DNA of 49,005 nucleotides, taken from contig DASTBU010000156.1 in assembly GCA_035711845.1 (NCBI GenBank), forward strand, positions 1 to 49,005, given 5' to 3'. The notes under the pieces are model-generated. The model saw nothing but the letters and a program-made list of their open reading frames with translations, made no database searches and was not told the origin of the DNA. The position numbers and the translations under genes were made by a program. Numbering within the stretch: the first letter of the stretch is position 1; each line of letters begins with the position of its first letter. This document shows, one piece after another, positions 1 through 9,780 of this stretch. This DNA is from DASTBU01 sp035711845. Lineage in GTDB: Bacteria; Acidobacteriota; Vicinamibacteria; Vicinamibacterales; 2-12-FULL-66-21.

Positions 1-161
1 GTGGGCCCCGCGAGCAATAGAGCGCCTGCGGCCCGCGCGAGGGGCCGGAGGGAAGCCCGCGGAGCGGGTCCCCGAGCGCGCGCGAGCGGGGGTGGGGCCC
101 CGCGAGCATTAGAGCGCCTGCGGCCCGCGCGAAGGGCCGGAGGGAAGCCCGCGGAGCGGGC
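1..161. repeat. Two-copy direct repeat, ~70-bp unit, period ~91 bp
   Basis: Two near-identical copies lie at 1-69 and 92-161, separated by a GC-only linker. Each copy runs from a GTGGGG-CCCCGCGAGC start, through AGAGCGCCTGCGG, to GAAGCCCGCGGAGCGGG. They differ by one inserted G and a few substitutions. The motifs GCCCGCGGAGCGGGC and CGCTC/GAGCG are self-complementary, so transcripts could fold. The second copy ends about 20 bp before the first gene, so the block forms its upstream region. Copy number to the left of the window is unknown. Confidence 0.75.
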
Positions 162-181
162 ATGAAGGAAGAACACATCTC

Positions 182-961
182 GTGGTGACTAGAACGCGTC
201 TCCTCGTGGCGCTCTTCGCAATCGCTGTCGCAGCGACGAGCGCCGCAGTGTTCGCGCAGGACATCTTCCGCCGTCGGGAGCGGTCCGGTTCCACGGAGAT
301 CTACGGTATCCTCCAGTACGACTCGAAGCTGACGTTCGTCCGGATCAGGTACGCGACCGGGTTCGGCGGGTGGGGACGGCGCGGAAGCCGTGGCGAAGTG
401 GCCTGGGCCCACGATTACCCGACGGCGGACATCCACCTGATGAAGATCCTGAACGAGCTGACGAGCACATCCCCGCACCTGGACGGATCGAACGTGCTGT
501 CGCTGGACGATCCCGAGCTCTTCAGCTATCCGATTGCGTACATGTCCGAACCAGGCGTCTGGTCGGTCTCCGAGGACGAAGCGACGGGCCTGCGGACCTA
601 TCTGCTGAAGGGCGGCTTCATCATCTTCGACGACTTCAGGGGCGGCGATCTCGACAACCTCTACGAACAGATGCGCCGCGTGCTGCCCGAGGCGCGCTGG
701 TTCCCGATCGACGGCACGCACCAGATCTTCAACTCGTTCTTCGAGATCACGAACTTCAACTTCGGGTACTACGGCCAGGAAACCTACTACGGCATCTTCG
801 AGGACAACAACCCGGCCAAGCGTCTCATGGCGATTGCCGGGCACAATCAGGATCTCGGCGAGTACTGGGAATACTCGGATACGGGCTTCGTGCCCATCGA
901 TCTGTCGAACGAGGCCTACAAGTTTGGCGTGAACTACTTCGTGTACGGGTTGACACACTAA
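182..961 (+). CDS. DUF4159 domain-containing exported protein (first of two paralogues)
   Basis: A 259-aa protein with a Sec signal peptide (residues about 1-25, hydrophobic core LLVALFAIAVAATSAAVFA, cleavage near AQD). The mature part matches the DUF4159 pattern: YPTADIHLMK, then DPELFSYPIAYM, then LLKGGFIIFDDFRGGDL. It ends with a conserved tail (KFGVNYFVYGLTH) that also closes the paralogue at 8823-9644. DUF4159 has a Rossmann-like, glutamine-amidotransferase-like fold without a known reaction. The start is GTG 182 (or GTG 185), with AAGGAAG about 10 nt upstream. It opens the MoxR/DUF58/BatA operon, so a periplasmic role in that cell-envelope system is likely but inferred. Confidence 0.85.
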   Translation: MVTRTRLLVALFAIAVAATSAAVFAQDIFRRRERSGSTEIYGILQYDSKLTFVRIRYATGFGGWGRRGSRGEVAWAHDYPTADIHLMKILNELTSTSPHLDGSNVLSLDDPELFSYPIAYMSEPGVWSVSEDEATGLRTYLLKGGFIIFDDFRGGDLDNLYEQMRRVLPEARWFPIDGTHQIFNSFFEITNFNFGYYGQETYYGIFEDNNPAKRLMAIAGHNQDLGEYWEYSDTGFVPIDLSNEAYKFGVNYFVYGLTH

Positions 962-1073
962 TCAGCTATCAGCTATCAGCTGTCAGTTGCTGTCAGCCGG
1001 CTGAAAGCTGAAGCTGAAAGCTAAGAGCTGCAAGCTGGGGGCTGAAAGCTGAAAGCTGGTAGCTGGTAGCTAC
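962..1073. repeat. AGCTG-type low-complexity tandem repeat in spacer
   Basis: The whole spacer between the DUF4159 gene and the MoxR gene is made of imperfect repeats of AGCTATC, AGCTGAA and AGCTGGT units, each built on the palindrome AGCT. It ends directly before the MoxR Shine-Dalgarno sequence (GGAGG, 1076-1080). No ORF or typical terminator with a T-run is seen. A related AGCTTCCAGCTTCG block lies at the other end of the window (48930-49005). Confidence 0.8.
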
Positions 1074-1084
1074 TTGGAGGCATT

Positions 1085-2122
<1,038 letters not shown>

Positions 2123-2129
2123 GCGGCCG

Positions 2130-3041
2130 ATGATTACCGGATCCGCGATCCCCGGCGCCCGATTCGTGGACCCCACCGTGCTCGCGCGCGTGGGCAACCT
2201 CGAGCTCGTGTCGCGCTCGGTCGTCGACGGCTTCATCAACGGGCTCCATCGCTCGCCGTATTTCGGGGCGTCCGTCGATTTTGCGGAGCATCGCGGCTAC
2301 GTGCCCGGCGACGACATCCGGCGCGTGGACTGGAAGCTCTACGCGCGAACGGATCGCTACTACATCAAGGAGTACGAAGCGGACTCCAACTCCAACTTCG
2401 CGGTGCTGCTCGACGTGTCCAAATCGATGGGCTTCGGTTCGCGCGGCATGAGCAAGTTGGATTACGGCCGGATACTCGCCGGGTGCCTCACCTACATGGT
2501 CCACCGCCAGCGCGACCGCGTCGGCTTCGTCGCCTTCGACGACGACATCGTCGAGCACGTGCCGCCGTCGGCCAAGCACATGGAAACCGTCCTGCACGTG
2601 CTGGATCGGCTGCAGCCATCGAAGCCGGGCAACTTGCGGGCACCCCTGCACAAGATGGCCGAGCACTTCGGACGCCGCGGCGTGCTGGTGCTCGTGTCGG
2701 ATCTTTACGAAGATCCGGACGCGGTGCTGGAAGCGGTGGGGCCCCTGCGGTTCCGCGGGCACGACATCGTCGTGTTTCATCTGCTGGACCCGGCGGAGCT
2801 GGACTTCACGTTCACGGAGCCGTCCGCGTTCGAGGATCTCGAGAGCGGCGAGCAGCTGCCGATCGTGCCGGAAAAGCTCGCCGAGCAGTACCGCGAGCTG
2901 GTCCGCGCCCATATCGCCGGGCTGACCGAGCGGTTCGCGGCGAACCGGGTGGACTACACGCTCGTGAACACCTCGTCGCCGCTCGACCACGCGTTGTTCA
3001 GCTACTTGTCCACGCGCGAACGTCTGTCGAGGGTTCGATAA
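2130..3041 (+). CDS. DUF58 domain-containing protein
   Basis: A 303-aa protein of the DUF58 family, which carries a vWA-like fold and is almost always encoded next to a MoxR ATPase. The family signature is present: PGDDIRRVDWKLYARTDRYY, followed by the MIDAS-type motif LLDVSKSM. No signal peptide or membrane segment is seen, so it is probably a cytoplasmic or membrane-associated partner of the MoxR protein. It starts 7 bp after the MoxR stop. The role is inferred from family and context; no enzyme reaction is known. Confidence 0.93.
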   Translation: MITGSAIPGARFVDPTVLARVGNLELVSRSVVDGFINGLHRSPYFGASVDFAEHRGYVPGDDIRRVDWKLYARTDRYYIKEYEADSNSNFAVLLDVSKSMGFGSRGMSKLDYGRILAGCLTYMVHRQRDRVGFVAFDDDIVEHVPPSAKHMETVLHVLDRLQPSKPGNLRAPLHKMAEHFGRRGVLVLVSDLYEDPDAVLEAVGPLRFRGHDIVVFHLLDPAELDFTFTEPSAFEDLESGEQLPIVPEKLAEQYRELVRAHIAGLTERFAANRVDYTLVNTSSPLDHALFSYLSTRERLSRVR

Positions 3042-3085
3042 CATGCAGCGTGTGCTCGTCACGTGCGACGTGCAACGTGCTGAAC
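3042..3085. repeat. ACGTGC-family repeat, copy 1 (short)
   Basis: The spacer between the DUF58 and BatA-like genes carries GTCACGTGCGACGTGC at 3058-3073, flanked by CGTGTGCTC and AACGTGCTG variants. The same 16-mer occurs exactly at 45353-45368 and with one mismatch at 29425-29440. It lies inside an operon between co-directional genes. Confidence 0.65.
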
Positions 3086-3098
3086 TGATGACGCGCGT

Positions 3099-5138
3099 AT
3101 GGCGTTTCTGACCCCGCTCTTGCTCGTGGCGCTTGCGGGCCTTGCGATTCCGGTGCTGCTGCACCTGATTCAGAAGGAACGGAAGAACGTCGTGCAGTTT
3201 CCGTCGCTGATGTTCCTGCGGCGGATCCCCTACCAGTCCGTGCAGCGGCGGCGGATACGCCACTGGCTGTTGCTGATGATGCGGCTGGCGGCACTCGCGT
3301 TGATCGTGTTCGCCTTCGCCAGGCCGTTCCTGAAGCGCCAGGATTTCGGGGCCGCGGGCATGTCGGGGGCGCGTGAGGTGGTGGTCCTGCTGGATCGCTC
3401 CTACAGCATGGGGTATGGCGATCACTGGCAGCGTGCCCTGGACGCCGTGCGCGAAACGATCGACGGCCTCCGCGGATCGGACCGTGGGTCGATTGTGCTG
3501 TTTGCCTCCGGATCCGAGGTGGCCGTGCGTTCGACCGGCGACAAGCGGCGACTGCTCGCGGCCATCGCCAGCATGGAATCTGGCGCGGGCGCAACGCGGT
3601 ACGGGCCGGCGCTCAAGCTGGCTGGCAGCATTCTCGCCGAGTCCGCGCTGCCGCGGCGGGAGGCCGTGCTCATCTCCGATTTTCAGCGCGCCGGCTGGCA
3701 GGGCGCCGAAGGCGTGCGCCTGCCCGACGGCGCAGTGCTGACCGCCGTCCCCATCACGGAGACTGGCTCGGCCAACCTCGCGGTGACGCCGGTATCGCTG
3801 CAGCGGACGCTCTTCGAGGGTCAGGAGCGCGTCACAGTGACAGCCGGCGTGATCAATCACGCCGGCACCGCCGCCGGCAGCGTCGATGTGGCGCTGGAGC
3901 TGGGGGACCGCGCGATTCAAACACGACAGGTCAGCCTGGAGGCGAACGGCTCAGCGTCCGTGACGTTCGAACCGGTCACGCTGACCGGGCCGAACATGAA
4001 GGCGACGGTCAGGCTCGCGAGCGACGCGCTTCTCCGTGACAACGCGTTCCACTTCGTGCTGACGCCCGAGAATCCGATTCGCGTGATCATCGCCGAGCGT
4101 GCCGGCAGCCCCAGAGAAACGAGCCTCTACCTCTCGAGAGCGCTGGCGCTCGGCGAATCGCCGCGCTTCGAGGCGTCCACTGCGCCGGCAGACTCGATTT
4201 CCGCCGACGCGTTGAGCCGCGCCTCGGTCCTGATTCTCAACGATGTGGCCGTCGCGCCGAGCACGGCAGAGCGCATTCGGCAGTTCGTGGAGAAGGGCGG
4301 AGGCCTTTTCGTGGTGCTCGGCGACCGCGGCACCTGGCCCGAGATCCCCGACATCATGCCGGCGGCGCTCGCCGCGCCGGTCGATCGGTCCTCCGGCGCG
4401 GCCGCGCGACTCGGCGCGCTCGAGTACGGTCATCCGGTGTTCGAGATCTTCCGAGCGCCGCGAACCGGCGATTTCTCGACCGCGAGGTTCTACGGATATC
4501 GAGGCACGACGCCCGTTCCGGGCGCGCAGGTGCTCGCGCGCTATGACGACGGGGGAGCGGCGCTGCTGGAGCGGAAGGTGGGGAGCGGGCGCGTGTTGCT
4601 GTGGACCTCCACGCTGGATCTGTACTGGAACGACCTTGCCGTGAAGCCCGTCTACCTGCCCTTCGTCCACCGCGTGATCCGCCACCTCGGAGGGTATCGC
4701 GAGCCCGCGCCGTGGCGGACCGTTGGAGATGTGGTCGAGCCGGCCCACGAGGCCGGGCTGCAGCGGAGCGCCGCAGATCCGCGTCTGGTGATCACGCCGA
4801 GCGGCCAGCGCGTCACCCTGGACGAAGAAGGTCCGGACGTGCTGGAACTGTTGGAACAGGGCTTCTACGAGGTGCGGACCACGGACCGGGAAGCCGATAC
4901 GGCGGTCGTCGTCGCCAGCAACGTGGAGCTGACGGAATCCGACCTGACCGGGATGGATCCCGAAGAAGTCGTGGCCGCCGCCATGGGCCGGGCGGGCGGG
5001 GCCGGCGGGACCGATACGCCCGCCACCCCCACCGACGAAGCCCAGGAAGCCGCCCAGCGGATCTGGTGGTACCTGCTGTTTGCCGGCCTCCTGCTCCTCG
5101 CCGGGGAAACGATCGTCGCGAACAGGTCGGTGATGTAA
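3099..5138 (+). CDS. BatA-like VWA-domain membrane protein
   Basis: A 679-aa membrane protein. Residues 1-80 form the BatA N-terminal domain: a first membrane helix near 5-22, the conserved LIPVLLHL-type helix end, FPSLMFLRRIP, and a second helix near 57-76. A von Willebrand factor A domain follows with MIDAS residues D99, S101 and S103 in LLDRSYSM. The middle (about 230-320) looks like an Ig-like fold, and residues 330-480 resemble a glutamine-amidotransferase-like domain. A last membrane helix lies near 654-672. The bulk should face the periplasm. It follows MoxR and DUF58, as BatA/BatB proteins do. Start ATG 3099 is preceded by repeat DNA rather than a clear Shine-Dalgarno. Confidence 0.9.
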   Translation: MAFLTPLLLVALAGLAIPVLLHLIQKERKNVVQFPSLMFLRRIPYQSVQRRRIRHWLLLMMRLAALALIVFAFARPFLKRQDFGAAGMSGAREVVVLLDRSYSMGYGDHWQRALDAVRETIDGLRGSDRGSIVLFASGSEVAVRSTGDKRRLLAAIASMESGAGATRYGPALKLAGSILAESALPRREAVLISDFQRAGWQGAEGVRLPDGAVLTAVPITETGSANLAVTPVSLQRTLFEGQERVTVTAGVINHAGTAAGSVDVALELGDRAIQTRQVSLEANGSASVTFEPVTLTGPNMKATVRLASDALLRDNAFHFVLTPENPIRVIIAERAGSPRETSLYLSRALALGESPRFEASTAPADSISADALSRASVLILNDVAVAPSTAERIRQFVEKGGGLFVVLGDRGTWPEIPDIMPAALAAPVDRSSGAAARLGALEYGHPVFEIFRAPRTGDFSTARFYGYRGTTPVPGAQVLARYDDGGAALLERKVGSGRVLLWTSTLDLYWNDLAVKPVYLPFVHRVIRHLGGYREPAPWRTVGDVVEPAHEAGLQRSAADPRLVITPSGQRVTLDEEGPDVLELLEQGFYEVRTTDREADTAVVVASNVELTESDLTGMDPEEVVAAAMGRAGGAGGTDTPATPTDEAQEAAQRIWWYLLFAGLLLLAGETIVANRSVM

Positions 5139-5178
5139 GGGTGTAAGCTGGTCACGTGATTGAAAGGTAGCGTAGCGT

Positions 5179-8100
5179 ATGCGAGTCCTCCTGCCGCGCT
5201 CGGAGCCGCCGACCGACCTGGTCGGCATCATTCGCCACGTGCGCCGGCGGTGGCGCTACAAGCTGCTGATGCGCGGCATGCTGGGGTTGCTCGGCCTGGG
5301 CTTTGCCGCTTTTCTGCTCTCTGCGTGGGGGCTCGAGGCCTGGCGGTTCAGTCCGGCCGCGATCCTGGCCTTCCGCGTCATTCTTCCCGTCGTCTTGCTG
5401 GTGCTCTTCGGCTGGTTCATCGTCCGGCCGCTGCTGCGGCGTGCATCGGACGAGCAGGTCGCGCTCTATCTCGAGGAGCACGAACCGTCGCTCCAGGCCG
5501 AGATCATCAGCGCGATCGAGGCGAGCCGTCTGGCTGAGCGCGGGAACTCGCCGCACTCGGCGGCGCTGGTGAATCGTCTGGTCGAATCCGCCGTGCAGAA
5601 GTGCCAGGCGATCGACAGTGGCCGCGAGGTCGAGCGCGTGGCGATGCGCAACTATGCGCTCGGCGCCGCCGCGGTCGTGGCCGTCGCCGCGGCGCTGTTC
5701 TCGCTCGGTCCCGGATATCTTCGCCACGCGGTATCGGCCCTTCTCGTCGTTTCGAAGAGCGTACAGGCGGCGACGCCGTACAGGATCGACGTGAACCCCG
5801 GGAATGCGACGGTTCCCAAGGGCGTCGATCAGACCATCACTGCCAGGCTCGACGGGTTCGAAGCCGATCAGGCCGCGTTGATGGTGCGGAGGTCTGCCGA
5901 GTCCGCATTCGAGCGCGTGCCGCTCATTCGGAGCGAGAGCGCGGACAGCCCGAATCAGTACGAAGGCATGTTGTTCGACCTGGCCGGCCCGGTTGACTAT
6001 TTCGTGGAGGCGGCTGGCGTGAAGTCCGCCACGTACACGCTGAAGGTGGTCGATCTGCCCTACGTGCAGACGCTCGAGCTCGAGTACCACTTCCCGGCAT
6101 ACACCGGGCTGGAGCCGAGAAAGGTCGAAGACGGCGGCGACATCGCCGTGCTGAAGGGCACCGAGGTTCGCGTACGAATCACGCCCACGATGACGTCACC
6201 TGGCGGACAGGTCCTGCTGCACGACAAGGAGCAGGCGCCGCTGGCCGCACAGGCCGACGGAACGCTGACGACCAGGTTCGTCGCCGATCGCGATGGGTTC
6301 TATCGGGTCGAGCTCGATGCGCCCACGGGCGAACGCGTGTCAGCCTCGCCGCAGTACACGATTGACGTGCTGAGCGACCTGGGGCCAACCGTTTCGATTG
6401 CGAGACCCGGCCGCGACACGAGCGCGTCGCCGATCGAAGAGGTGTTCGTCGAGGCGCGCGCCGAGGACGATTTCGGCGTGCGAGACCTGGAGCTGGTCTA
6501 CTCGGTCAACGGCGCTCCCGAGAAGACGATCAAGCTGTTCGAGGGCAGAAATCGGCTGCCGGAGGTCACTGCCGGCCATACGTTCTACCTGGAGGAGCTG
6601 AACGTCGAGCCAGGGGACTTCGTGTCCTACTACGCGCGCGCCGCCGACAACGATTCGGTGAACGGCGCCAAGCGCGCTTCGAGCGATCTCTATTTCCTGC
6701 AGGTCAGGCCGCTGCGCAAGGAGTTCCGCCGCGCTGAATCGATGGGCGGCGGCGGAGGTGGCGGGGGCGGCAATCAGGAAGTCGGGGCGCTCTCGCAACA
6801 GCAGCGACAGATCATTGCGGCCACGTTCAACATCAACCGCGATCGGAAGACGCTGAGCGCGGACAAGCTGCGGGAGAGCAGCACGGTGGTGGCGCTGTCG
6901 CAGGCGCGGTTGCGCGAGCAGGTCGAGGGGCTGCTGACGCGTATGAACAGCCGTCTGGTCGAGCAGGACCCGTCGTTCAAGAAGATCGCGGACCTCCTTC
7001 CACAGGCGGTCACCGAAATGCGCAACGCCGAAGCGAAGCTCCAGAAGACCGATCCGCAGGGCGCGATTCCGCCGGAGCAGAAGGCGCTGCAGGCGTTGCA
7101 GAAGGCGGAGGAGGAATACGAAGTCCAGGTCATGACGCAGCGCGGCGGCGGTGGGGGCGGCGGCGGCAACAGCGCCATGGCGGAGGACCTGGCCGATCTG
7201 TTCGAGCTGGAGCTCGACCGGATGTCGAACCAGTACGAGACTGCCCAGCGCGCGCAACAGCAGCAGGCCGATCAGCAGCTCGACGAACTGATGGAGAAGT
7301 TGAAGGAGCTCGCGCGCCGCCAGGAGCAGGAGGCCGAGCGGCAGAGGCGCAGGGCGGCCGCCGGGCAGCAGCAGGCGGGTGGCGGCGGGCAGTCCCAGCG
7401 CAGCCTGGCCGAGCAGGTCGAGGAGGCGGCTCGCAGGCTGGAACAGCTCTCGCGCGAGGAGGACCGCCCCGACTTGATGAGCGCGGCACGCCAGCTGCGA
7501 CAGTCGGCCGACGCCATGCGGCAGGCCTCCGCGCAGGGACAGTCGGGCGCGGCGCAGGCGGCCACTGCCCTGGAGCGCCTGCAGGAAGCGCAGCGCCGGC
7601 TCCAGCAGGCACAGTCGGGACGCGGTGAGCGCGACGTCAAGGATGCCATGCAGCAGGCGGAGGAGATAGCGCGCGAGCAGCAGCGGATCGCTGCGGAAGT
7701 CGGGGGACTGGATCAGCCCGGCGCCAACCGTCAGGAGAAGGTGCAGCAGCTCAGCGAGCGGAAGGATCAGCTCGAGGCGCGTGTCGCGGAGCTCGAGAAG
7801 CAGATGGATCGCACGGCGGCCGACCTGGCACGCAGCGAACGCGAAACCGCGCGCAAGCTGTCGGAAGCCGCCGGTTCGCTCCGGGACAACCGCGTGCGCG
7901 ACAAGATCCGGTATTCACGATCGATGATTCGCGCCGGGGTGCAGGCCAGCGATGCGGCGACCTTCGAGGGAGAGATCGGCGCCAACATCGCCGAGATGCA
8001 GAAGCGGCTCGCGGATGCCGCGGGCGCACTCGGCGAATCGAAGCCGGATCCCGCGGAGACCGCGCTCGAACGCGCGCAGGAACTGGCCCGCGGATTGGAA

Positions 8101-8817
8101 TCGCTGGACCAGCGCATGCGCGAGCGGAGCCAACAGGCGCAGCAGGGCCGACAAGGCCAGCAGGGTTCGCAGGGCGAACCGGGCCAGCAAGGCCAACAGG
8201 ACCCGCAAGGGCAGCCAGGCCAACAGGGACAACAAGGCCAGCAAGGTCAGCAGGGACAGCGAGGACAACAAGGCCAGCAGGGCCAGCAAGGGCAGCAAGG
8301 CCAACAAGGCCAGCAGGGCCAGGGGGGCCAGCAGGGTCAGAACGACGGCCGCACGCAGGATGGCCGCGGCGGCCTCGGCGACACGATGGGTCAGTGGCAG
8401 GCAGGTGGAGGCTTTGGGGATCGGCGGCCGGGCCGCTTCTCGCCCGACGACATCCGCCAGTTCCGCGGCGAAATGCGTCAGTGGACGCGTGAGGCCGAGC
8501 AACTGCGCCGCAACCTCCAGCGTGAGCGAATCGATCCGAAGGAGCTCGACGCGCTCCTTCGCAACCTGCGGGCGCTCGACGACGAACGCGTGTACAAGGA
8601 CGCGGCCGAGCTCGCGCGCTTGCAGACGCTGGTCACCGAGGGGGCGAAGCGCTTCGAGTACGGGTTGCGGCGCCGCCTCGAGGGTGACGCCAACCAGATC
8701 CTGCTTTCCGGATCCGAAGAAGTACCAGAGCAGTTCAGGAAGCTCGTCGAGCAGTATTACAAGTCCCTTTCGAAGGGTCCGGACGCAAGAGCCCCTCAGA
8801 AGAGCGACAAGAAGTAA
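5179..8817 (+). CDS. DUF4175 family membrane protein with poly-Gly and collagen-like Gln/Gly tracts
   Basis: A 1212-aa protein. Three N-terminal membrane helices lie at about 36-58, 61-85 and 152-176. A periplasmic region with repeated beta-rich domains follows to about residue 515. Two poly-glycine hinges (8-9 Gly) sit near 523-531 and 655-664. Between and after them are long Gln/Glu/Arg-rich coiled coils (about 690-985). Residues about 988-1055 are a collagen-like Gly-X-Y run, mostly GQQ triplets. A basic, helical C-terminal domain (1075-1212) ends in KSDKK. This plan matches the DUF4175 / TIGR02302 low-complexity family, although this copy is longer. Function is unknown; it is probably an envelope scaffold served by the upstream MoxR/VWA proteins. 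Confidence 0.88.
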   Translation: MRVLLPRSEPPTDLVGIIRHVRRRWRYKLLMRGMLGLLGLGFAAFLLSAWGLEAWRFSPAAILAFRVILPVVLLVLFGWFIVRPLLRRASDEQVALYLEEHEPSLQAEIISAIEASRLAERGNSPHSAALVNRLVESAVQKCQAIDSGREVERVAMRNYALGAAAVVAVAAALFSLGPGYLRHAVSALLVVSKSVQAATPYRIDVNPGNATVPKGVDQTITARLDGFEADQAALMVRRSAESAFERVPLIRSESADSPNQYEGMLFDLAGPVDYFVEAAGVKSATYTLKVVDLPYVQTLELEYHFPAYTGLEPRKVEDGGDIAVLKGTEVRVRITPTMTSPGGQVLLHDKEQAPLAAQADGTLTTRFVADRDGFYRVELDAPTGERVSASPQYTIDVLSDLGPTVSIARPGRDTSASPIEEVFVEARAEDDFGVRDLELVYSVNGAPEKTIKLFEGRNRLPEVTAGHTFYLEELNVEPGDFVSYYARAADNDSVNGAKRASSDLYFLQVRPLRKEFRRAESMGGGGGGGGGNQEVGALSQQQRQIIAATFNINRDRKTLSADKLRESSTVVALSQARLREQVEGLLTRMNSRLVEQDPSFKKIADLLPQAVTEMRNAEAKLQKTDPQGAIPPEQKALQALQKAEEEYEVQVMTQRGGGGGGGGNSAMAEDLADLFELELDRMSNQYETAQRAQQQQADQQLDELMEKLKELARRQEQEAERQRRRAAAGQQQAGGGGQSQRSLAEQVEEAARRLEQLSREEDRPDLMSAARQLRQSADAMRQASAQGQSGAAQAATALERLQEAQRRLQQAQSGRGERDVKDAMQQAEEIAREQQRIAAEVGGLDQPGANRQEKVQQLSERKDQLEARVAELEKQMDRTAADLARSERETARKLSEAAGSLRDNRVRDKIRYSRSMIRAGVQASDAATFEGEIGANIAEMQKRLADAAGALGESKPDPAETALERAQELARGLESLDQRMRERSQQAQQGRQGQQGSQGEPGQQGQQDPQGQPGQQGQQGQQGQQGQRGQQGQQGQQGQQGQQGQQGQGGQQGQNDGRTQDGRGGLGDTMGQWQAGGGFGDRRPGRFSPDDIRQFRGEMRQWTREAEQLRRNLQRERIDPKELDALLRNLRALDDERVYKDAAELARLQTLVTEGAKRFEYGLRRRLEGDANQILLSGSEEVPEQFRKLVEQYYKSLSKGPDARAPQKSDKK

Positions 8818-8822
8818 GAGTC

Positions 8823-9644
8823 GTGCGTGCTGCCGTAGCCCTGCTCTCGGCCGTTCTGATGGCGGCAGCCGCCGCTGCCGGCCAGGATGTCTTTCCGTTC
8901 CGGCGCTCGCGCGGCCCAACGCCGCGGCTGCCGATGGCCGACAGCTTCGACGGCCGGTTCAACTTCTGCCGGCTGATGTACACGCGGGTCACCCGCGAGG
9001 CGGGCGGGCAGGGATGGTGGACTGACTATCCGAACGCGGACATCAACTTTTCGATCCGGCTGGCTGAGCTCACCAAGACGCGCGTCAGCCAGCTGCCCGA
9101 TGGCGAGCCCAATCACCTCGTCGTGCGGCCCACCGACGACGAGCTCTTCCGGTGCCCCTTCATCATCGCCTCCGACGCAGGGACCGCGGGTTTCACCGAC
9201 GAGGAAGCCGTGCGGCTCCGCGAGTACCTCGAGAAGGGCGGCTTTCTCTGGGTCGATGACTTCTGGGGCACCGACGCCTGGCTGCACTGGCAGTCAGAAA
9301 TTGGCCGCGTGCTTCCGCCCATGGAGTACCCGATCGTGGACCTGCCGCCGGATCACGCCGTCTTCCGTGTGATGTTCCAGTTGCAGGAGGTTCCGCAGAT
9401 CCCCAACATCCGGCACTGGCGCGTGACGGGCGGAGAGACGTCCGAGCGAGGCTCCGACAGCCCGCGCGTGAACGTGCGAGGCATCAGCGACCAGCGTGGG
9501 CGGCTTCTCGTGTTCATGACCCACAACACGGACATCTCCGATGCGTGGGAGCGGGAGGGCGAAGATCCCGAGTTCTTCTACCGATTCTCGCCCAACGGCT
9601 ATGCGGTCGGCATCAACGTGTTCCTGTACGCGATGACACATTGA
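8823..9644 (+). CDS. DUF4159 domain-containing exported protein (second paralogue)
   Basis: A 273-aa exported protein with a signal peptide (hydrophobic AVALLSAVLMAAAAAAG, cleavage before QDVFPF). It shares with the protein at 182-961 the motifs YPNADINFS, DDELFRCPFII, the loop LEKGGFLWVDDFWG and the C-terminal VGINVFLYAMTH. It differs in the central loop and is clearly an ancient rather than a recent duplicate. Start GTG 8823 lies 5 bp after the DUF4175 stop, so the two are probably translationally coupled. It closes the operon; the next gene has its own promoter. Confidence 0.87.
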   Translation: MRAAVALLSAVLMAAAAAAGQDVFPFRRSRGPTPRLPMADSFDGRFNFCRLMYTRVTREAGGQGWWTDYPNADINFSIRLAELTKTRVSQLPDGEPNHLVVRPTDDELFRCPFIIASDAGTAGFTDEEAVRLREYLEKGGFLWVDDFWGTDAWLHWQSEIGRVLPPMEYPIVDLPPDHAVFRVMFQLQEVPQIPNIRHWRVTGGETSERGSDSPRVNVRGISDQRGRLLVFMTHNTDISDAWEREGEDPEFFYRFSPNGYAVGINVFLYAMTH

Positions 9645-9662
9645 CATCGTGACGAAAACCGT

Positions 9663-9691
9663 TTGACACCTCAACGCCCCGACCCTATACT
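9663..9691 (+). promoter_or_regulatory. Sigma-70-type promoter of the lysine operon
   Basis: A -35 box TTGACA (9663-9668) and a -10 box TATACT (9686-9691) are separated by exactly 17 bp. This is almost the full sigma-70 consensus. Transcription would begin near 9698, giving a leader of about 165 nt before asd. Confidence 0.8.
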
Positions 9692-9702
9692 GCCGGCAAG
9701 TC

Positions 9703-9780
9703 ATGTCGCACAGGCACATCGGGTCCGATCGAAAGCGGGTCAAGCGAACCTGCAGGTCGGCGGCGTGTGTGTGCACGTGA
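9703..9780 (+). CDS. Possible 25-aa leader peptide of the lysine operon
   Basis: ATG 9703 opens a 25-codon frame that ends at TGA 9778-9780, inside the leader and before the terminator. It encodes a basic centre (DRKRVKR, Lys codons 11 and 14) and a Cys-containing end (TCRSAACVCT). It lacks a Shine-Dalgarno and would begin about 5 nt from the predicted transcript start, so it would need leaderless translation. Codons 18-21 cover the antiterminator strand, so ribosome position could affect folding. The frame may be chance. Confidence 0.3.
   Translation: MSHRHIGSDRKRVKRTCRSAACVCT

Noticed and set aside
8140..8345. Collagen-like tract as a sign of phage or eukaryotic origin
   Set aside because: Gln/Gly low-complexity regions are a known feature of DUF4175 proteins, and the gene has the same base use and operon as its neighbours.
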